This document shows positions 42,538-54,806 of a stretch of DNA of 64,000 nucleotides, piece by piece. The notes under the pieces were generated by a model, which saw only the letters and a program-made list of their open reading frames with translations, had not been told where the DNA came from and did no database searches. Where the stretch lies: contig JAOWCC010000916.1 in the NCBI GenBank assembly GCA_030867875.1, forward strand, positions 1,434,001 through 1,498,000, written 5' to 3'. Each line of letters begins with the position of its first letter. Position 1 is the first letter of the stretch. The DNA is from Actinernus sp. WN-2022 (lineage: Eukaryota > Cnidaria > Anthozoa > Actiniaria > Actinernidae). Position numbers and translations under genes: made by a program.

Positions 42538-43734
42538 ATATTATCTCGGTCCGCCTGGTTGGAGAGCCGTCCTTGAGAATTATAGCATAAGTCTACAATA
42601 ATTATTACCTTAAATAAAGCTTTCCAAACATAACGAAGGTATATCGGTTAATAAGAGTTTTATTATATGGCCATTTTGAAATCTAAAATAAAAGGTAAAG
42701 GCAGGGAAATGTTTTTTTATTTGCATTGCTACAGCGCACGTGTAACACTCAAATGGCTTCTCCAGTACTTTTACTTTTACTACGCTTGGGATTTTTAAAA
42801 CGATCGATAGTATCGTTGTTTTAGGCATGAAATCTAACAAGAGGAAAGCCTATAAAGCAAAAAGGTGTTCAAAAGTGAACAGTGTTCATTTAAAATGAGA
42901 TAAATCAAACATCTTTCATCACTAAAGCGGCGCGGCAATATGTTAATTCAAACCGGTAAAGTAGAATCCACCACACCTTCATCAACTACTACATGAGGGT
43001 GGGGGGTCAGTTGTCATTTAAAATTTTGGCCATTTATCAGTTGTCAGTTAGTCCTAGTTAATCATTACTAGAGAAAATTTACAATGTTTGACCCACAAAA
43101 AAATAAATTTGTCAGTTGTCAGTTATTTTTCGGTTGTTAGTAAAAAAAATCGTCATTTGTCAGTTCTCTGTTATTTTTAAGGCCGTTTGCCAGTAGTTAG
43201 TTAACCCCATTCAGACCCTCCTACATGCAGCTTTGATAGGAATTCGCAGCAATTTATGTGAGTATTTTATTTATTTTTTGTATGTGAGGTTTTTTTCATG
43301 GCTCGCATGGCTCGCATCGTTGGCTCACATGTTGTCCACACTCCTTCATTTTCCCGCCTCCTACACCCGCGTTCGTTTATTAAATAAGATCGACAGTTTC
43401 ACACGATCGCGATAGATAGATTTTTAATACAACGGTTTGAACGTTTGAGCAATTCGATGGTTTTGTTTATTTGACGTGCCAGTATTTTAAGTGTAAACTT
43501 AAATGGAAGAAAATATCTAAGATCTAAGAGCCTCCTTTGTATGTGATTAAATAATTATAAATTTCTGGGAAACCTGTCTCGAAATCCTGACTTAGGATTC
43601 TGACTAGAGATCTCCTTCCTGCCGACGTTGTCGGAGCAACTAACCACAGTTAAGTTTACTACGGTAAACCGGCAGGTCACACTGCATGAGGATGCCGTTA
43701 ACTATAGTAAATTTCGTCCAGTAATTAAATTTAT

Positions 43735-43835
43735 CATAATGTTCTCATTCCACCGTTCCGTCAAAGCCGTCGAGCCGTCGAGCCGTCGAGCCGTCGAGCC
43801 GTCGAGCCGTCAAGCCGCAAATTACACCATCCGCG
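43735..43835 (+). repeat. 'ccgtcgag' minisatellite with flanks (partner 40300-40392)
   Basis: Five exact 'ccgtcgag' units (43767-43806) plus variants, flanked by 'cattccaccgttccgtc' and 'caaattacaccatcc'. This is the inverse of the 40.3-kb unit. Confidence 0.75.
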
Positions 43836-43839
43836 TGTA

Positions 43840-44288
43840 TTACTCCTCTACTGTTGGAAGCTCTACCCACTATAATCTAAGGGGCCGTGATACGAGACTT
43901 TGTCTTCCGCAACCAAAAACAGAATTTATGAAGAAAAGTTTCTCGTATCACGGCGCCAAGACATGGAATGACCTGCCAACAGAATTACGTGAAATTAAAT
44001 CACTAGGCTCTTTTAAAAACAAAATCAAAACAGTCGCCGTCCTAAATGACCAATGATGTTTTGAAAATTGATAATAGTATGTAGTAGTTTTCATAATTTT
44101 AGGATATCATATTATTAGTATAGTATATATATTTTTATATTATTATTATTATTACATTGACAATTCTGTATTTTTATATATATTTAATAGTAGTTAACAC
44201 GGCTTCTATGTAAATTAGTGTTTTCTTATCTGTTAGAATTCCGTGTATAAATATTAATAAAGTTGAAGCGGTTGAAGTTGAAGTTGGA
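43840..44288 (+). mobile_element. LINE 3' terminus
   Basis: The last RT codons are followed by an AT-rich 3' UTR with (ATT)n at 44137-44154 and a final (gttgaa)n tail at 44268-44286. Strongly 5'-truncated, apparently inserted right beside the 'ccgtcgag' minisatellite. Confidence 0.7.
43865..44056 (+). pseudogene. LINE reverse transcriptase, extreme C-terminus
   Basis: About 60 codons with 'YNLRGRDTRLCLPQPKTEF', 'FSYHGAKTWNDLPTELREI' and 'LGSFKNKIK', then a stop at 44054-44056. This 'Y.tR...L.lP..kt....s..Y.ga..WN.LP..ir' signature is the conserved end of many non-LTR ORF2 proteins. Everything upstream of it is missing; the apparent N-terminal extension of the open frame is minisatellite and unrelated sequence. 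Confidence 0.75.
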
Positions 44289-45692
44289 GCCATCAGATTA
44301 TACTTATTATATACTTTCCGAAATCACAAGTATGTCAGTACATCTTTAAACCGAGTGACCGAGTGTCGTAATAAGTCATTCATTTACTTTCATGTGCTCC
44401 TCTCAATATTTCCCAAAATGGCCGCCACAAATCAAGAGGGAGTGGTCTATCTCTTCGAGCTTGCAATTGTGATCTGTTTTCATGACCATTCGACAGATTC
44501 GATAAAGTCACGAGGCTAATACTTTTTCCGTGACAGTTTCCCTGAAAACATATAATAATATGACGGGTATTTTACTGTAATTCATTCAGGGTCAGTGGTG
44601 CATAATTTCTTGGTCCAACTAGAACGGTTGGAAATTTTAAGAGGTAAAAGTGAAATTTGATACCCTCAAGTTTCAACGAATTTAACATACTAGTTCCACG
44701 ATGTCTAGTTGGACTGGCAAACTACATGGTAAACTGCATTACTTCCACCGGTTTTAATTCTGACATTTGTGCGCTCTACTTTCCTCCCGAAGCATTGCTT
44801 AATATTTTCTTGAAGATGAGATCAAAAACGTTAAAATGTGAACTCTACATGAGACATAGTGAACTCAATGTTATCGGCTACGACCAAACGAAAGTAGATT
44901 CCATCCCTTTACTTTTAAGGGGTGTGGTCGTTCTTGACACAGGCCTTAATATACCTGAGTATACCTAGCCTGGCTTTGGATATTGATGAGAACAGAGCAA
45001 CCCTGATCAAATTGATATCAATAACATCAAAATGGTCATGAGACTTCTGTATTAAATTTACTACAATTTATAACAGTATCGGTCGACCGAAACCAAGAGC
45101 GAGAAGTAATATAGCATTACCAAGCTACCATCATGAAAAACGTTGGAAAATAAGCAATTTGCTATATAATCGTAAATGGTTTAGGATTGTTTAGATTTAC
45201 AGTTTAGGAAACTCTTAGGGTTAGAAGTGGTAAAAAGCATAACAAAAACAAAGTACGAAGAAAGTTTAATAGCTGAGCTGTCACGCGAGCACGGAGCACC
45301 ATATATAGATCAGTATAGATTGACTGACTTACTATTTTCCTCGTGCAACTGCGCGCGCACTGTTGCAAGCTATCATTGTCGAATGCGTGTTCGATTCTGG
45401 CGTCTCGCGCACTTTTAATCGGCTGTAACGTAAATGCGTTCGTTGCCGCGAGTAAATTCAAATCACTCCATTACCACATCGCGCACTTCGAATAATGTAA
45501 CATGGCAACGTTTGTGTGCGCGAAATTTAAATAGTCCCACTCTCGCGAATATGTAACTGTGAAGACCTTTACGTTGTTCGCTGTGTTCTGCTACTGCTGC
45601 TGTTGTTGCTGCTTCTGCTGTCGTTGTTGGTTTATGCTATTTATTTATGTCCTCCGAACTCCAAGGAAACATTAATCTACTGTACAGATACA
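44289..45692. other. non-coding or unrecognised
   Basis: An open frame at 44657-44968 (103 codons, plus, no good ATG start) has protein-like composition but nothing I recognise and no splice context. The rest is AT-rich. The 45.4-45.6 kb part upstream of the next gene is GC-richer with 'aaatttaaatag', a possible core-promoter region. Confidence 0.35.
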
Positions 45693-46798
45693 ATGCCAGT
45701 CGGCCATGGTCTCACAGAGGAGATATTCCTCCCTCAGAAAGCTCCGTTAAAAGAGGGACACACAAAACAAGATCCCAGATGGCAAGAGTCTACATCTCCA
45801 AAAGAAATAAGAACCGCCTTAGGAAAAAACGCACCATTCCAGAATCTACACTTGTTGACATTAGACTGTTGTAAAAAATGCTGTTTGACTTCACTTGGAA
45901 AAGAGGACATCACATCTCAAAGGCGAGCATTATACGCTCAAAATTACGCAAGTCAGAATTACGCCATGTCCAACCTTATCAAGACAGAAACACTCTATAA
46001 TGGAAAGACCAAAATAACATACAGCGTACCATCAGTGGGCCAGGTTTGTAAAACCGCATTCCGGAAATGTTTTGCGGTGTCAAACAGAAAAATAGAGATC
46101 CTCTTAAGGAAAAGAAGAGAAGATGGGCCGACCCTGATAGAAGATCGCAGAGGTACTCATAAGAACAATCACAGGAAACTGTTACCAACCACAAGGGATG
46201 CGGTAGTGTCATTTATACGAACGTTTAACCCAACACCCAGCCACTACCGCCGGAAACAATCTACAAAAAAATTCTTCAGTCCAGTGTACACAATGAGAAA
46301 GATGTGGAGAGACTTTCTAAAACTAAATCCAGACATCAAGAGCACCAGATTGCACCAAAAAAACAAGGGACCTGCACTTAGCTATTCTTGCTTTCGGGAC
46401 ATTTTCAGGAACCATCTAAGCCATGAATGCTCTTTTAGCGTGGCGAGGGTAGACACATGTCAGTGCTGCGATAGACTCTCCAACAAGCAGGCAAACTGCG
46501 AAAGGGAAATACTCCTCCAGGGAACAGAAGAAGGACGCGTAGAAAAAGAGCTAGCTCTCGTAGCCATTAGGGCTGAACTTGACAAACACCTTAAAGAGAG
46601 CGAGAGAAGGTATGGCGCGCTGGATTATGACATGCGCATGTTAGCACTTGCATGATATAACGTTACCTAACAATACTATGTTTACCATTTAAACAACCTG
46701 GGACATTAGGAGGCAAAAAGAAATAGGATCACGTTAATAGTTTCTTTCATATGCTAAGTAATGGCAAAAATTAAGAAGTGCTAAAAAAGTAGAAGGAG

Positions 46799-46990
46799 AG
46801 CCGGGGTGGCGCAGTGGTTAAGCGTTTCGCCTCTCACCTCTATGGCCCAGGTTCGATCCCTGGACGCGGTGCTATATGTGAGTTGAGTTTGTTGGTATCT
46901 CGCCCTCGCTCCGAGGGTTTTTCTCCGAATTCAGCCAACATGATGAATTCCAATTTATCCGGGTCCTGGCTTTGATAAGCCCATATGGTT
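46799..46990 (+). mobile_element. tRNA-derived SINE
   Basis: A pol III A box TGGCGCAGTGG (46807-46817) and B box GGTTCGATCCC (46850-46860), 32 bp apart, lie in a tRNA-like head. A tRNA-unrelated body follows ('gttggtatctcgccctcgct...'). The right end is not sharply defined. It lies in the intron of the 45693-49779 gene. Confidence 0.75.
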
Positions 46991-47895
46991 GTTTCAGGTT
47001 CCCGTTAGAATTCAAAGTAAAAAATCAAACCTGAGTTTCCAAACGTTTCTCAAATAGAAGTAATGCGGGTTGAAAATTTCGCCTAGTAATTGATTTTAAA
47101 TGTCTGAGAAAGACATCCGCCCTGACACTGTGTAATTAAGGATACATTATTGGGATAAAACAAAAGTTATTGACTTTAATGTTATGTCACGTTACACATG
47201 CAATGCAACAGAAGCAAACTTTATACATTAGTAGTCAGTGACAGACGTTTAATAGTGATTTCTAACATCTTTTATCTCAAGTATGTTAAGGCATGGTTTG
47301 AGCATGACATCGAGGCTAAAGCTATTTTATTGAATAGATGGGCTTATATTTGCCCGAGTTCTACAAAAAATGTAAATATTTCTAATGCCAGCGTGCTTAG
47401 TCGTTTGAACATAATTTGTTGTGAAATGTATATCACGTGACCAACCACGTGATTACAAAACTCAAAATTGTCCGGTACACATTGCAGTTTTAAAGTAACG
47501 ATTTGTTGCTTATCCGATTACACTTCTCGGATGTTTCTAAACCTCCGTTTGGAATGGTTGCCTCCCTGATAGATTGTTAAGGCGAAAATAGAGAAAACAG
47601 GTCACGTGACCTGCTCTTGGAACCAATTTTCTCACTGCCTCCAATGGCAAAATATCAACCATTCCAAACGCAATTTTATAAACGACCAGATGTGACATCA
47701 GATATTCAAAAAAACATTACTTAAAAAAAATGCAATGTGACCGGCTCGTTTTGATTTTTTTGTTTTATCAGCGGCTTAAGGTCACGTGACCTTCAAATTC
47801 TAAAATCTTAAGACACATAATTGCCTCCTAATTACAGATTCCTAGAGTGTTTCATTTAAAAATTATAAAGATAGCGAATTTAGAGTGAGTATTCA
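46991..47895. other. non-coding intron sequence
   Basis: Intronic, AT-rich. It contains several 'cacgtga' sites (near 47436, 47603, 47783) but no gene or defined element. Confidence 0.4.
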
Positions 47896-48433
47896 TCATA
47901 ATTTCTAATAAACCATACCTTAACATGCTTGAGATGTTTAAAACAACAACAACGTACAGCAGCAGCAGCAACAACAACAACTAGTAACAGTACTAGCAGT
48001 AGTTGTGGAAAACAATTATATTTATCTTGAGCCTCTTTTGTGCTATATATGTGTGTATTAGGTTTGATTCGTGCACGCTCTAAATAGATCGAATTTACTT
48101 AATTGGAATAATATTTAAGTTCAGTTCATATCACAATTTCAACGCACGTGTTGAAAAGAATGTCAAGGGAAAATTGTAAGAGGGAGTTTATTTTAGTAAT
48201 CATCTCGTTAGCGATGATTTAAATCACAGTGCACCGACTTTACTCCCGCGCACAACCTGAGCGCGTTATTTGATGTCAACATATCTTTTTCGGCGGCACG
48301 CGCCATTTTTTTAATCGATCACTGTAACTACTAATTACTGACTACTCATAATTTCTAATGAACCATACCTTAACATGCTTGAGATGTTTAAAACAACAAC
48401 AACAGCAACAACAGCAACAACAGCAGCAGCAGC

Positions 48434-48468
<35 letters not shown>

Positions 48469-48834
48469 CTAGTAACAGTACTAGTAGTAGATGTGGAAAA
48501 AAACAATTATATTTTTCTTGAGCCTCTTTTGTGCTATATATGTGTGCATTAGGTTCGATTCGTGCACGCCTCTAAATAGATCGAATTTACTTAATTGGAA
48601 TAATATTTAAGTTCAGTTCATATCACAATTTCAACGCACGTGTTGAAAAAGAATGTCAAGGGAAAATTGTAAGAGGGAGTTTATTTTAGTAATCATCTCG
48701 TTAGCGATGATTTACGTCACAGTGCACCGATTTTACTCGCGCGCACAACCTAGCGCGTTATTTGATGTCAACATATCTTTTTTTGCGGCACGCGCCATCA
48801 TTTTTTGAATCGATCACTGTAACTACTGACTACT
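47896..48834. repeat. tandem duplication of about 450-490 bp in the intron
   Basis: Copy A (47896-48345) and copy B (48346-48834) share about 95% identity, from 'tcataatttctaat' to 'actgactac'. Most of the length difference comes from the CAA/CAG microsatellite (longer in B) and small indels. Confidence 0.9.
48393..48468. repeat. CAA/CAG microsatellite
   Basis: About 25 triplets of CAA with interspersed CAG; the matching tract in copy A (47943-47981) is shorter and interrupted. The polyglutamine ORF over it is not a gene. Confidence 0.9.
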
Positions 48835-49779
48835 CGTACGTTAGACAGATCCGTTGTTCATGATGCCTAAAGCCGCTCTTGTCCTTCAATTGGATTACCA
48901 CAAATCATTCAATATACCAAAAGTTTCAAGTCAAGATGCGTACTATATGAAAAGATTAACAACGCGTTTATTTGGAATATTCGACGCGGGTAAAAAGAAG
49001 TTACATGCCTTCATTTATCCAAGCACAATAGGTGGGGAGGGACCAGACGAGGTAATTTCACTGATAGATGTACTTCTTAACGACATACAAAGTGGATTTG
49101 ACCATTTGATACTATGGGCAGATAACTGTCCTGGACAGTTCAAGGAGAATTTTCTGTTTTTCTTTTGCCAATGGCTCGTAAAAAGCAACAGATTTTTGCG
49201 AGTAGACCTAAAGTTTCTTTTGGAAGGACACACGTATTCAATATGCGATCGACGCTTTGGAATATAGAAACAGCGACAAAGCGTTTTGAAACTATCGAAA
49301 CCCCTTCAGACTGGATATGCAAATTAAGACGAACTGAGATCGCAAATCTGGAAATACATGAAGCAACTCTGGGCATGATAAAGTCATACAAAACATTTTT
49401 ACGCAACATTTACGTGAGCCGAAATGAAGATGTAGATGGGAAACAAATTCTCTGTCCGAAAACTGGCATGGCTCAACTTTGGCTTCGGAGAGATCAAAGA
49501 CGAACACGGGGTGTTTCATTTGACGAAACTTGGAGATGGAGAATGTTTCGTTAGATTTTCAATTGACCCTAACGAAAACCACTTCGTGTCAATTACATCA
49601 AGAAGAAGCAATGTGGCTCACTTGATAATGCAAACCTTACCACAAAGAACAGCCAGCTAATTCCAGTATCAGGCGATGTGAGAGACAACTGCGTGAAATT
49701 GGCCACAAAATATTTAAGCAATAACGCCACACAATATTACCAAGCCCTTCCAATAATACAAGAAAGTGAGAGCGACTGA

Positions 49780-50235
49780 AACAAAACAAAATATGGTATT
49801 TTTCTTTTTGAAGATCGGTGCACTTTGACGTAAACAATTAGACTGCGAACTCGGCGGATAGTTAGCAAGGGGCGTAGCCCGAGTCACCGGTTATCAAAGC
49901 CGATAGAAACCAAGAGCGACAATTAAGTCTAGATCTAGCATAACTAAGCCACCGTTCTGTCAACTATAAAGATTGAGAAAATTGACAGCACACAAAAAAA
50001 ACGTTTTTTCTAAGTGATTTTGTCTGCAGCGCGTGCAGGGTCGACTATAACTGTCGATAGACAGCGCCTGGTTAGCCAATCGGATGGCGAGTTTTGGCAA
50101 AAGACGGCGGCTGGATTATGCTAATTATATAGCTTAAGCCATATTTGGACACTTTTCGAGTACTGAGCCTGAGATGTTGTGAGGACTGTTTTTAGAAATG
50201 CAGGGGGGTGGGGGGGGGGGGGGGGGGTGGGGGGG
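49780..50235. other. non-coding; poly-G tract
   Basis: 3' flank of the DUF7869-like gene. It ends in a G-rich run (50203-50235, mainly G with two T) that could form quadruplexes and is likely to be misassembled. Confidence 0.5.
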
Positions 50236-50930
50236 CGGCGAGACATTTGTATAATCATAAATGAAGAAGAGAGGACGTAATTTCCATATATTTGTTATTA
50301 TTTGTTTTAACTAGAAATAGTACCACCAAGAAAGACACAATTAATGAAACGTTGCTAGTTAATGGCCTTTTACGGGAATGCAATCACGTGGTTCTACTGG
50401 TTGGCAAAAAATCTGACGTCATTTATTTGAAGACACTAGCTTGTATGAAGACACTTGGACGATGATCAAAAAACCCTTTTCCATGGGATCACGAGCGCAA
50501 TTGAATGGTTATTGAAGTGATATATCAGCACGTGACTGTGTTTCCTGCAAAAGGCCTATTGTGTCTATCATCTATTTTTACGGCGGCGAGACATTTGTAT
50601 AATCATAAATGAAGAAGAGAGGACGTAATTTCCATATATTTGTTATTATTTGTTTTAACTAGAAATAGTACCACCAAGAAAGACACAATTAATGAAACGT
50701 TGCTAGTAATGGCCTTTTACGGGAATGCAATCACGTGGTTCTACTGGTTGGCAAAAAAATCTGACGTCATTTATTTGAAGACACTAGCTTGTATGAAGAC
50801 ACTTGGACGATGATCAAAAAAACCTTTTCCATGGGATCACGAGCGCAATTGAATGGTTATTGAAGTGATATATCAGCACGTGACTGTGTTTCCTGCAAAA
50901 GGCCTATTGTGTCTATCATCTATTTTTACA
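50236..50930. repeat. tandem duplication, 2 x 348 bp
   Basis: Units 50236-50583 and 50584-50930, from 'cggcgagacatttg' to 'catctatttttac', differ only by a few single-base indels. No ORF. Confidence 0.93.
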
Positions 50931-51857
50931 GTTTATCGACAAGTTTATCGACAATTATGCTTTGCAAGGGAGTAGCTATTGCACGTTGTGTTCTTTCTAC
51001 GAATACGAAAACAATACTACAATTTATATCCATTTTTGTTACGCTTTTAAGCTCGGAATTTATTATCAGACGAAATTTGCATAGTTGAGTCTGGCAAAGC
51101 GTTAACGTATGATATACGGTCTTACTATAACCAACGGTAACTTGGCTTATAGTTCATTTGAAGATGCCATCTGAAAATAAATGTCATTAAAACAGTATCA
51201 GTTCATATCACTGTTGTCATATTTTGTTTTGTATATATATATATATCGTCAGCTGGTGTCACTTTTTAAAAGGTATAACTTAAATAACAGTACTACACTG
51301 GCCTTGCTACTTACAAACAATTTAGTGTATAACATCTGTAACATAGCATCGTTTCTAGGTATCAAATTAAAAGGCACAGAGCGAGTAATTAAGTCTAGAG
51401 TGAAAAGCTTAAAGTGATATTAAAGTCGGGTGGTATGGCCAGTCTCCGCGTTAAACAGTTAATAGAGAAGTTTCTGATCGAGTGTCGAAAAGTAATTAAG
51501 TGATTGCTTTCGATTCGATTGGTTAGTTATCTGTGATATTGCGCGTTTACTTGTCCTCGTGATCAGTTGGCTCTTGAAAGTAAAACCAGTCACTTCAGGT
51601 CCTAATTAGGGTTTGACACATTATGCTCCTAAAATTCGGTATTATGCCCCTTGGCGTCACCCTCGAAAACGAAATATTATGCTCCAAATTATCAGCTCGA
51701 CTGTAGATATTATGATCGTTAATATGCCGGGAAAAGATATTTACCCCTCCGCTCTCCTCCTTCCCCGCTTCCGCAGAAAATAAAAATTGATTATAAAATA
51801 ACCTTTAATCCACACACCCCCCTCTCCCAGTTCAGCAGAAAAAAAAACCCATACAAT
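50931..51857. other. non-coding; nothing recognised
   Basis: No supported feature; one short open frame at 51181-51417 is not convincing. Confidence 0.35.
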
Positions 51858-52202
51858 ACCGTACAAATTCGATTTAGCGCCCCATTCCAATTAGCGCCCC
51901 CCCCTCCCCTTGACCATATTTTTTTTTAATAAGCGCCCCCTCCCCCCTCGATTGACCAGGATGACGGAGAAGAGGATCCAGTAGCTAGACTATCAAGTAT
52001 ATCTTGAATTTCACAAAGTGTGCACATACTGATGTTCGTTTATCAAACTACCGATCGCGAACGGGTAATAAAATAAATACCGAAAATCATGAAGTTCATG
52101 TTGAAAACAATTAATAAGCACCCCTCTCCAATAAGCGCCCACCCTTCAGCTCCAAAAAATATTAAATAAGCGCCCAGGGCGCTAAATCGATTTTTTTACG
52201 GT
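51858..52202. mobile_element. MITE with 'AATCGATTTAGCGCCC' termini
   Basis: Left 'accgtacaaattcgatttagcgcccc' and right 'gggcgctaaatcgatttttttacggt' are near-perfect inverted repeats. The interior has repeated 'aataagcgccc' motifs (near 51930, 52130, 52165). 345 bp, non-coding. Confidence 0.65.
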
Positions 52203-52991
52203 TGCAGTTCATATATAAATGCAGTTTTGTACGCTAAACTTCACTTAGAAGAACTTTAGCACTGGTCTGCATGATTATCAGTTTGTTTGTTTGATATATC
52301 ACAGTTTAGTTTACTCAAAAAGGACAAAGGTTACTATAAACATCGATCCAGTTTATTTCATGATTTACTTAAAGCACTTGATGAGTCATGCTATTTGATT
52401 GTTATAATGTCAACATTTAAGGTTGGCCTATAGAGATGCTAACTGCACGTCATCCATTGTCATTAATGTGCCAACCAGAGATCGATTGGTTCCTGACACA
52501 AAGCGGCCTTTTGAAATCATGGTTGTACATTAGCATAACAATTGTAATGCCGTTTATCAACACAAAGTATCTCTATAGAGTGATATTACTTGTACCGAGA
52601 AATAGAAACTATTAGTTGGTGTGTAATACCAAGATAAACACAAAGGAATTAGAGTGTAATACGCTGCTATTTATTTTACGAGTTAAGTAAAATCACTCTA
52701 ATAGGAGATTGCTGTTGTGTGTGGGGCTCTCATGTTATAATTAAATGGAGTGCATTTTAATTTGAGTTGAAGTTTTTCTCACCCATATTTATTAATCTGG
52801 TGTGATGAAATGGGATTGTAGAATATAAACCAGAGGTGATCACTTGCCATTACATAAATTCTAATTTCGATGAAAACAAGTGTACTTTCTTGAATTATTA
52901 AAAGGTATTAATTAATCCATGTTATTAGAAATAATAATCTCATAGGATTACTGTCATGTATTTTTGGTTCCTAAACTTGTCTGTGAGGTGG
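52203..52991. other. non-coding; nothing recognised
   Basis: AT-rich spacer with no supported feature. Confidence 0.35.
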
Positions 52992-52993
52992 TA

Positions 52994-53139
52994 CCCTGAT
53001 TGCCAGAGGTTCTAATGCCCTCTCTTAGCCGAAGTCAGCGAGAAGCTAAGAGATGCCCGCCGTCTTGTCCCTTCGCTCCTCGCCGCTTTGCGCCTAAACT
53101 TTGGCTTAGAGAGGGCAGTAGAACCTCTGGCATCCAGGG
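52994..53139. mobile_element. 146-bp MITE with TA target site
   Basis: The ends CCCTGATTGCCAGAGGTTCT and CCCTGGATGCCAGAGGTTCT (right, reversed) are inverted over about 37 bp and flanked by TA on each side. The open frame across it is a by-product. Confidence 0.8.
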
Positions 53140-53830
53140 TAATGTGGAGGCACAGAACACAAAAACTTCAGATCATTTACTGGCCCATAAATAACTGATA
53201 AACATGTACGTGGCATCACCGCATGTAGCTATGGAATTAGTATTTTGATTAACTGGCCACCCCCTGACAAAAAATAATACAATATTCTACAACAGCGATG
53301 GTAACATATTTTTATTGAGATACACTTTTAATATCAATTACAATTACATAAAAGCTTCCGGCAAACAATTACAGATTCCACGTTTCTGAAATTAGAGCTG
53401 TGATCCATTTTTGGCAGGTAAATAAAACCAGTTACAGTTCCAGTTACTTTGCGGGGTTTTGTAATATATACCTTAAGGTTAATTAGGGATGGTTAAATTT
53501 ATAATATATGACAAGGGAAATGAAGAAATTAAATTTTCACAACTACACCACGACCATGCACCTCTCTTTCTCTGTTATCAGTTTTGTTAGAAAAAGAACA
53601 AACGAATAGGATGAAGAAAAAAGAAAAATCGACGGTCTAGTCAAAGCGATCACATAAAAGCATAATAATAATAATAATAATAATAATTTTATTTCAGTGT
53701 CAGAATCGAGAGCAGTTTCCCACTAAACGAGGAAACTATAAATAAATAAATACAGAAATACAGAAATTAAAACTATGAAATCCACTACTTAACCCCCGGC
53801 CCCAATGAATTATTTATCTAAGATGATAGC

Positions 53831-54806
53831 TATTTACAATGTTGATTAAAATACTAAATATCAAAAAGGCTAAATAGTCCAGTCAATCTACGAAAATTTT
53901 AGGGTCCAGTTCAAACTAATTGCAACATAATTTATTTCACTGCTAAATGTTACACAATAACAAGATACACCTTGAATACCGAGAACACACTAGCTATTTA
54001 CATAATCTGTATATAATTTGCGTTAATAAATGTGAAATTCACGTGTCTTATGCATAATAGTGGCAGAACAGCCACGTTATTGAAGCCATGTTATTGAATT
54101 TCTAATGAAATTTCAACAGTAAAAAAAAAAGCCAATGGGATTAGACAATCCAACCGGTCATTCTAGAATCTGGAACTGATTTCCATTGTTCTCAAAGGAA
54201 ACATTTGTTTAGCATTTATCAGGTTCCCCTCTGCGATCCTCTTGCTACAGAGCTCGATCAGTTTAGATAATAAATCAAGAGTCACCCCAAAACTGAAAGC
54301 AATGTTGTTTATTTATTTATTTCTACGTCTATTTATCTATTTTACTCCTTGATAGGGCTTATAAATTGAAAAACGAAACAAAATCACAAAGAGAAAGTGT
54401 TTAATTTTGATTCTGTAAAAAAGTGAAACATTCTCGACGCGGGTACCCTGTGGTATACAAAAATGGCAATTTGCTTTATTTTTCGGCTGTAAAACGTTGT
54501 TCCAAATATCTTTAACATGAATTCTATTATTTTTTAGGTGTTGAACATGAAAACTGTGAAAAAGAACGCATTTTCGTTAATTTTTACCGTTTATTTGATT
54601 CTACTCGACGCGGGTACCCTGTGGTAAAAGTTTGAAATGTTTATCGCTAAATTTCGGAATATTCCACCGAAGGGATTTTTTGTGATTTTTAGTATGTTAC
54701 TAAGGTCACCTTAAAACTTCTTTTAGCAGTGAAATAAATTCTGTTGCAATTAGTTTGAACTCAAACCACAGATTGACTGGACTAAAAAAGATAAATATTT
54801 ACATTG
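53831..54806. repeat. inverted repeat of about 1 kb, partly degenerate arms
   Basis: 'tagtccagtcaatct...caaactaattgcaacataatttatttcactgcta' on the left returns reversed at 54723-54806. Arms are about 85-115 bp with gaps. Possibly a non-autonomous DNA transposon. Confidence 0.55.
54433..54626. repeat. 23-bp perfect direct repeat, 171 bp apart
   Basis: CTCGACGCGGGTACCCTGTGG followed by TA occurs at 54433-54455 and 54604-54626, inside the 1-kb inverted-repeat element. The surrounding sequence is not repeated. Confidence 0.85.

Larger units (their letters stand above)
39430..43839. other. gene-poor region with minisatellites
   Basis: No convincing gene on either strand. Contains minisatellites at 40319-40372, 41410-41470, 42122-42186, degenerate 'gtcagttgtcagtta' copies at 43010-43200, and a related 'ccgtcgag' array at 43767-43816, each annotated or noted separately. 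Confidence 0.45.
45693..49779 (+). pseudogene. DUF7869/DDE-like transposon-type gene, frameshifted
   Basis: Exon 1 (ATG 45693 to about 46610, frame open to 46655) carries a CC..CC motif ('LDCCKKCCLTSLGK'), 'VCKTAFRKCFAVSNRKIEIL' and a HxC-type 'ARVDTCQCCDRLSNKQ'; a donor-like GAAG|GTATGG is at 46610. Exon 2 begins near 48840 and encodes 'KAALVLQLDYHKSFNIPKVS', 'LILWADNCPGQFKENFLFFF' and 'LLEGHTYSICDRRFG'. The acidic residues D...D(NC.GQ)...D(R.F) have RNase-H/DDE-like order. From memory this is the insect and cnidarian family labelled DUF7869. Frameshifts occur near 49258, 49445 and 49635; the readable end is TGA 49777-49779. The 2.2-kb intron holds a SINE and a tandem duplication. The superfamily of the element is unknown to me. 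Confidence 0.55.

Noticed and set aside
46807..46871. Functional tRNA gene
   Set aside because: A and B boxes are good but acceptor and anticodon stems do not close properly, and a tRNA-unrelated body follows, so it is a SINE head.
48358..48552. Polyglutamine ORF
   Set aside because: It is the CAA/CAG microsatellite inside an intronic duplication; copy A has no corresponding frame.
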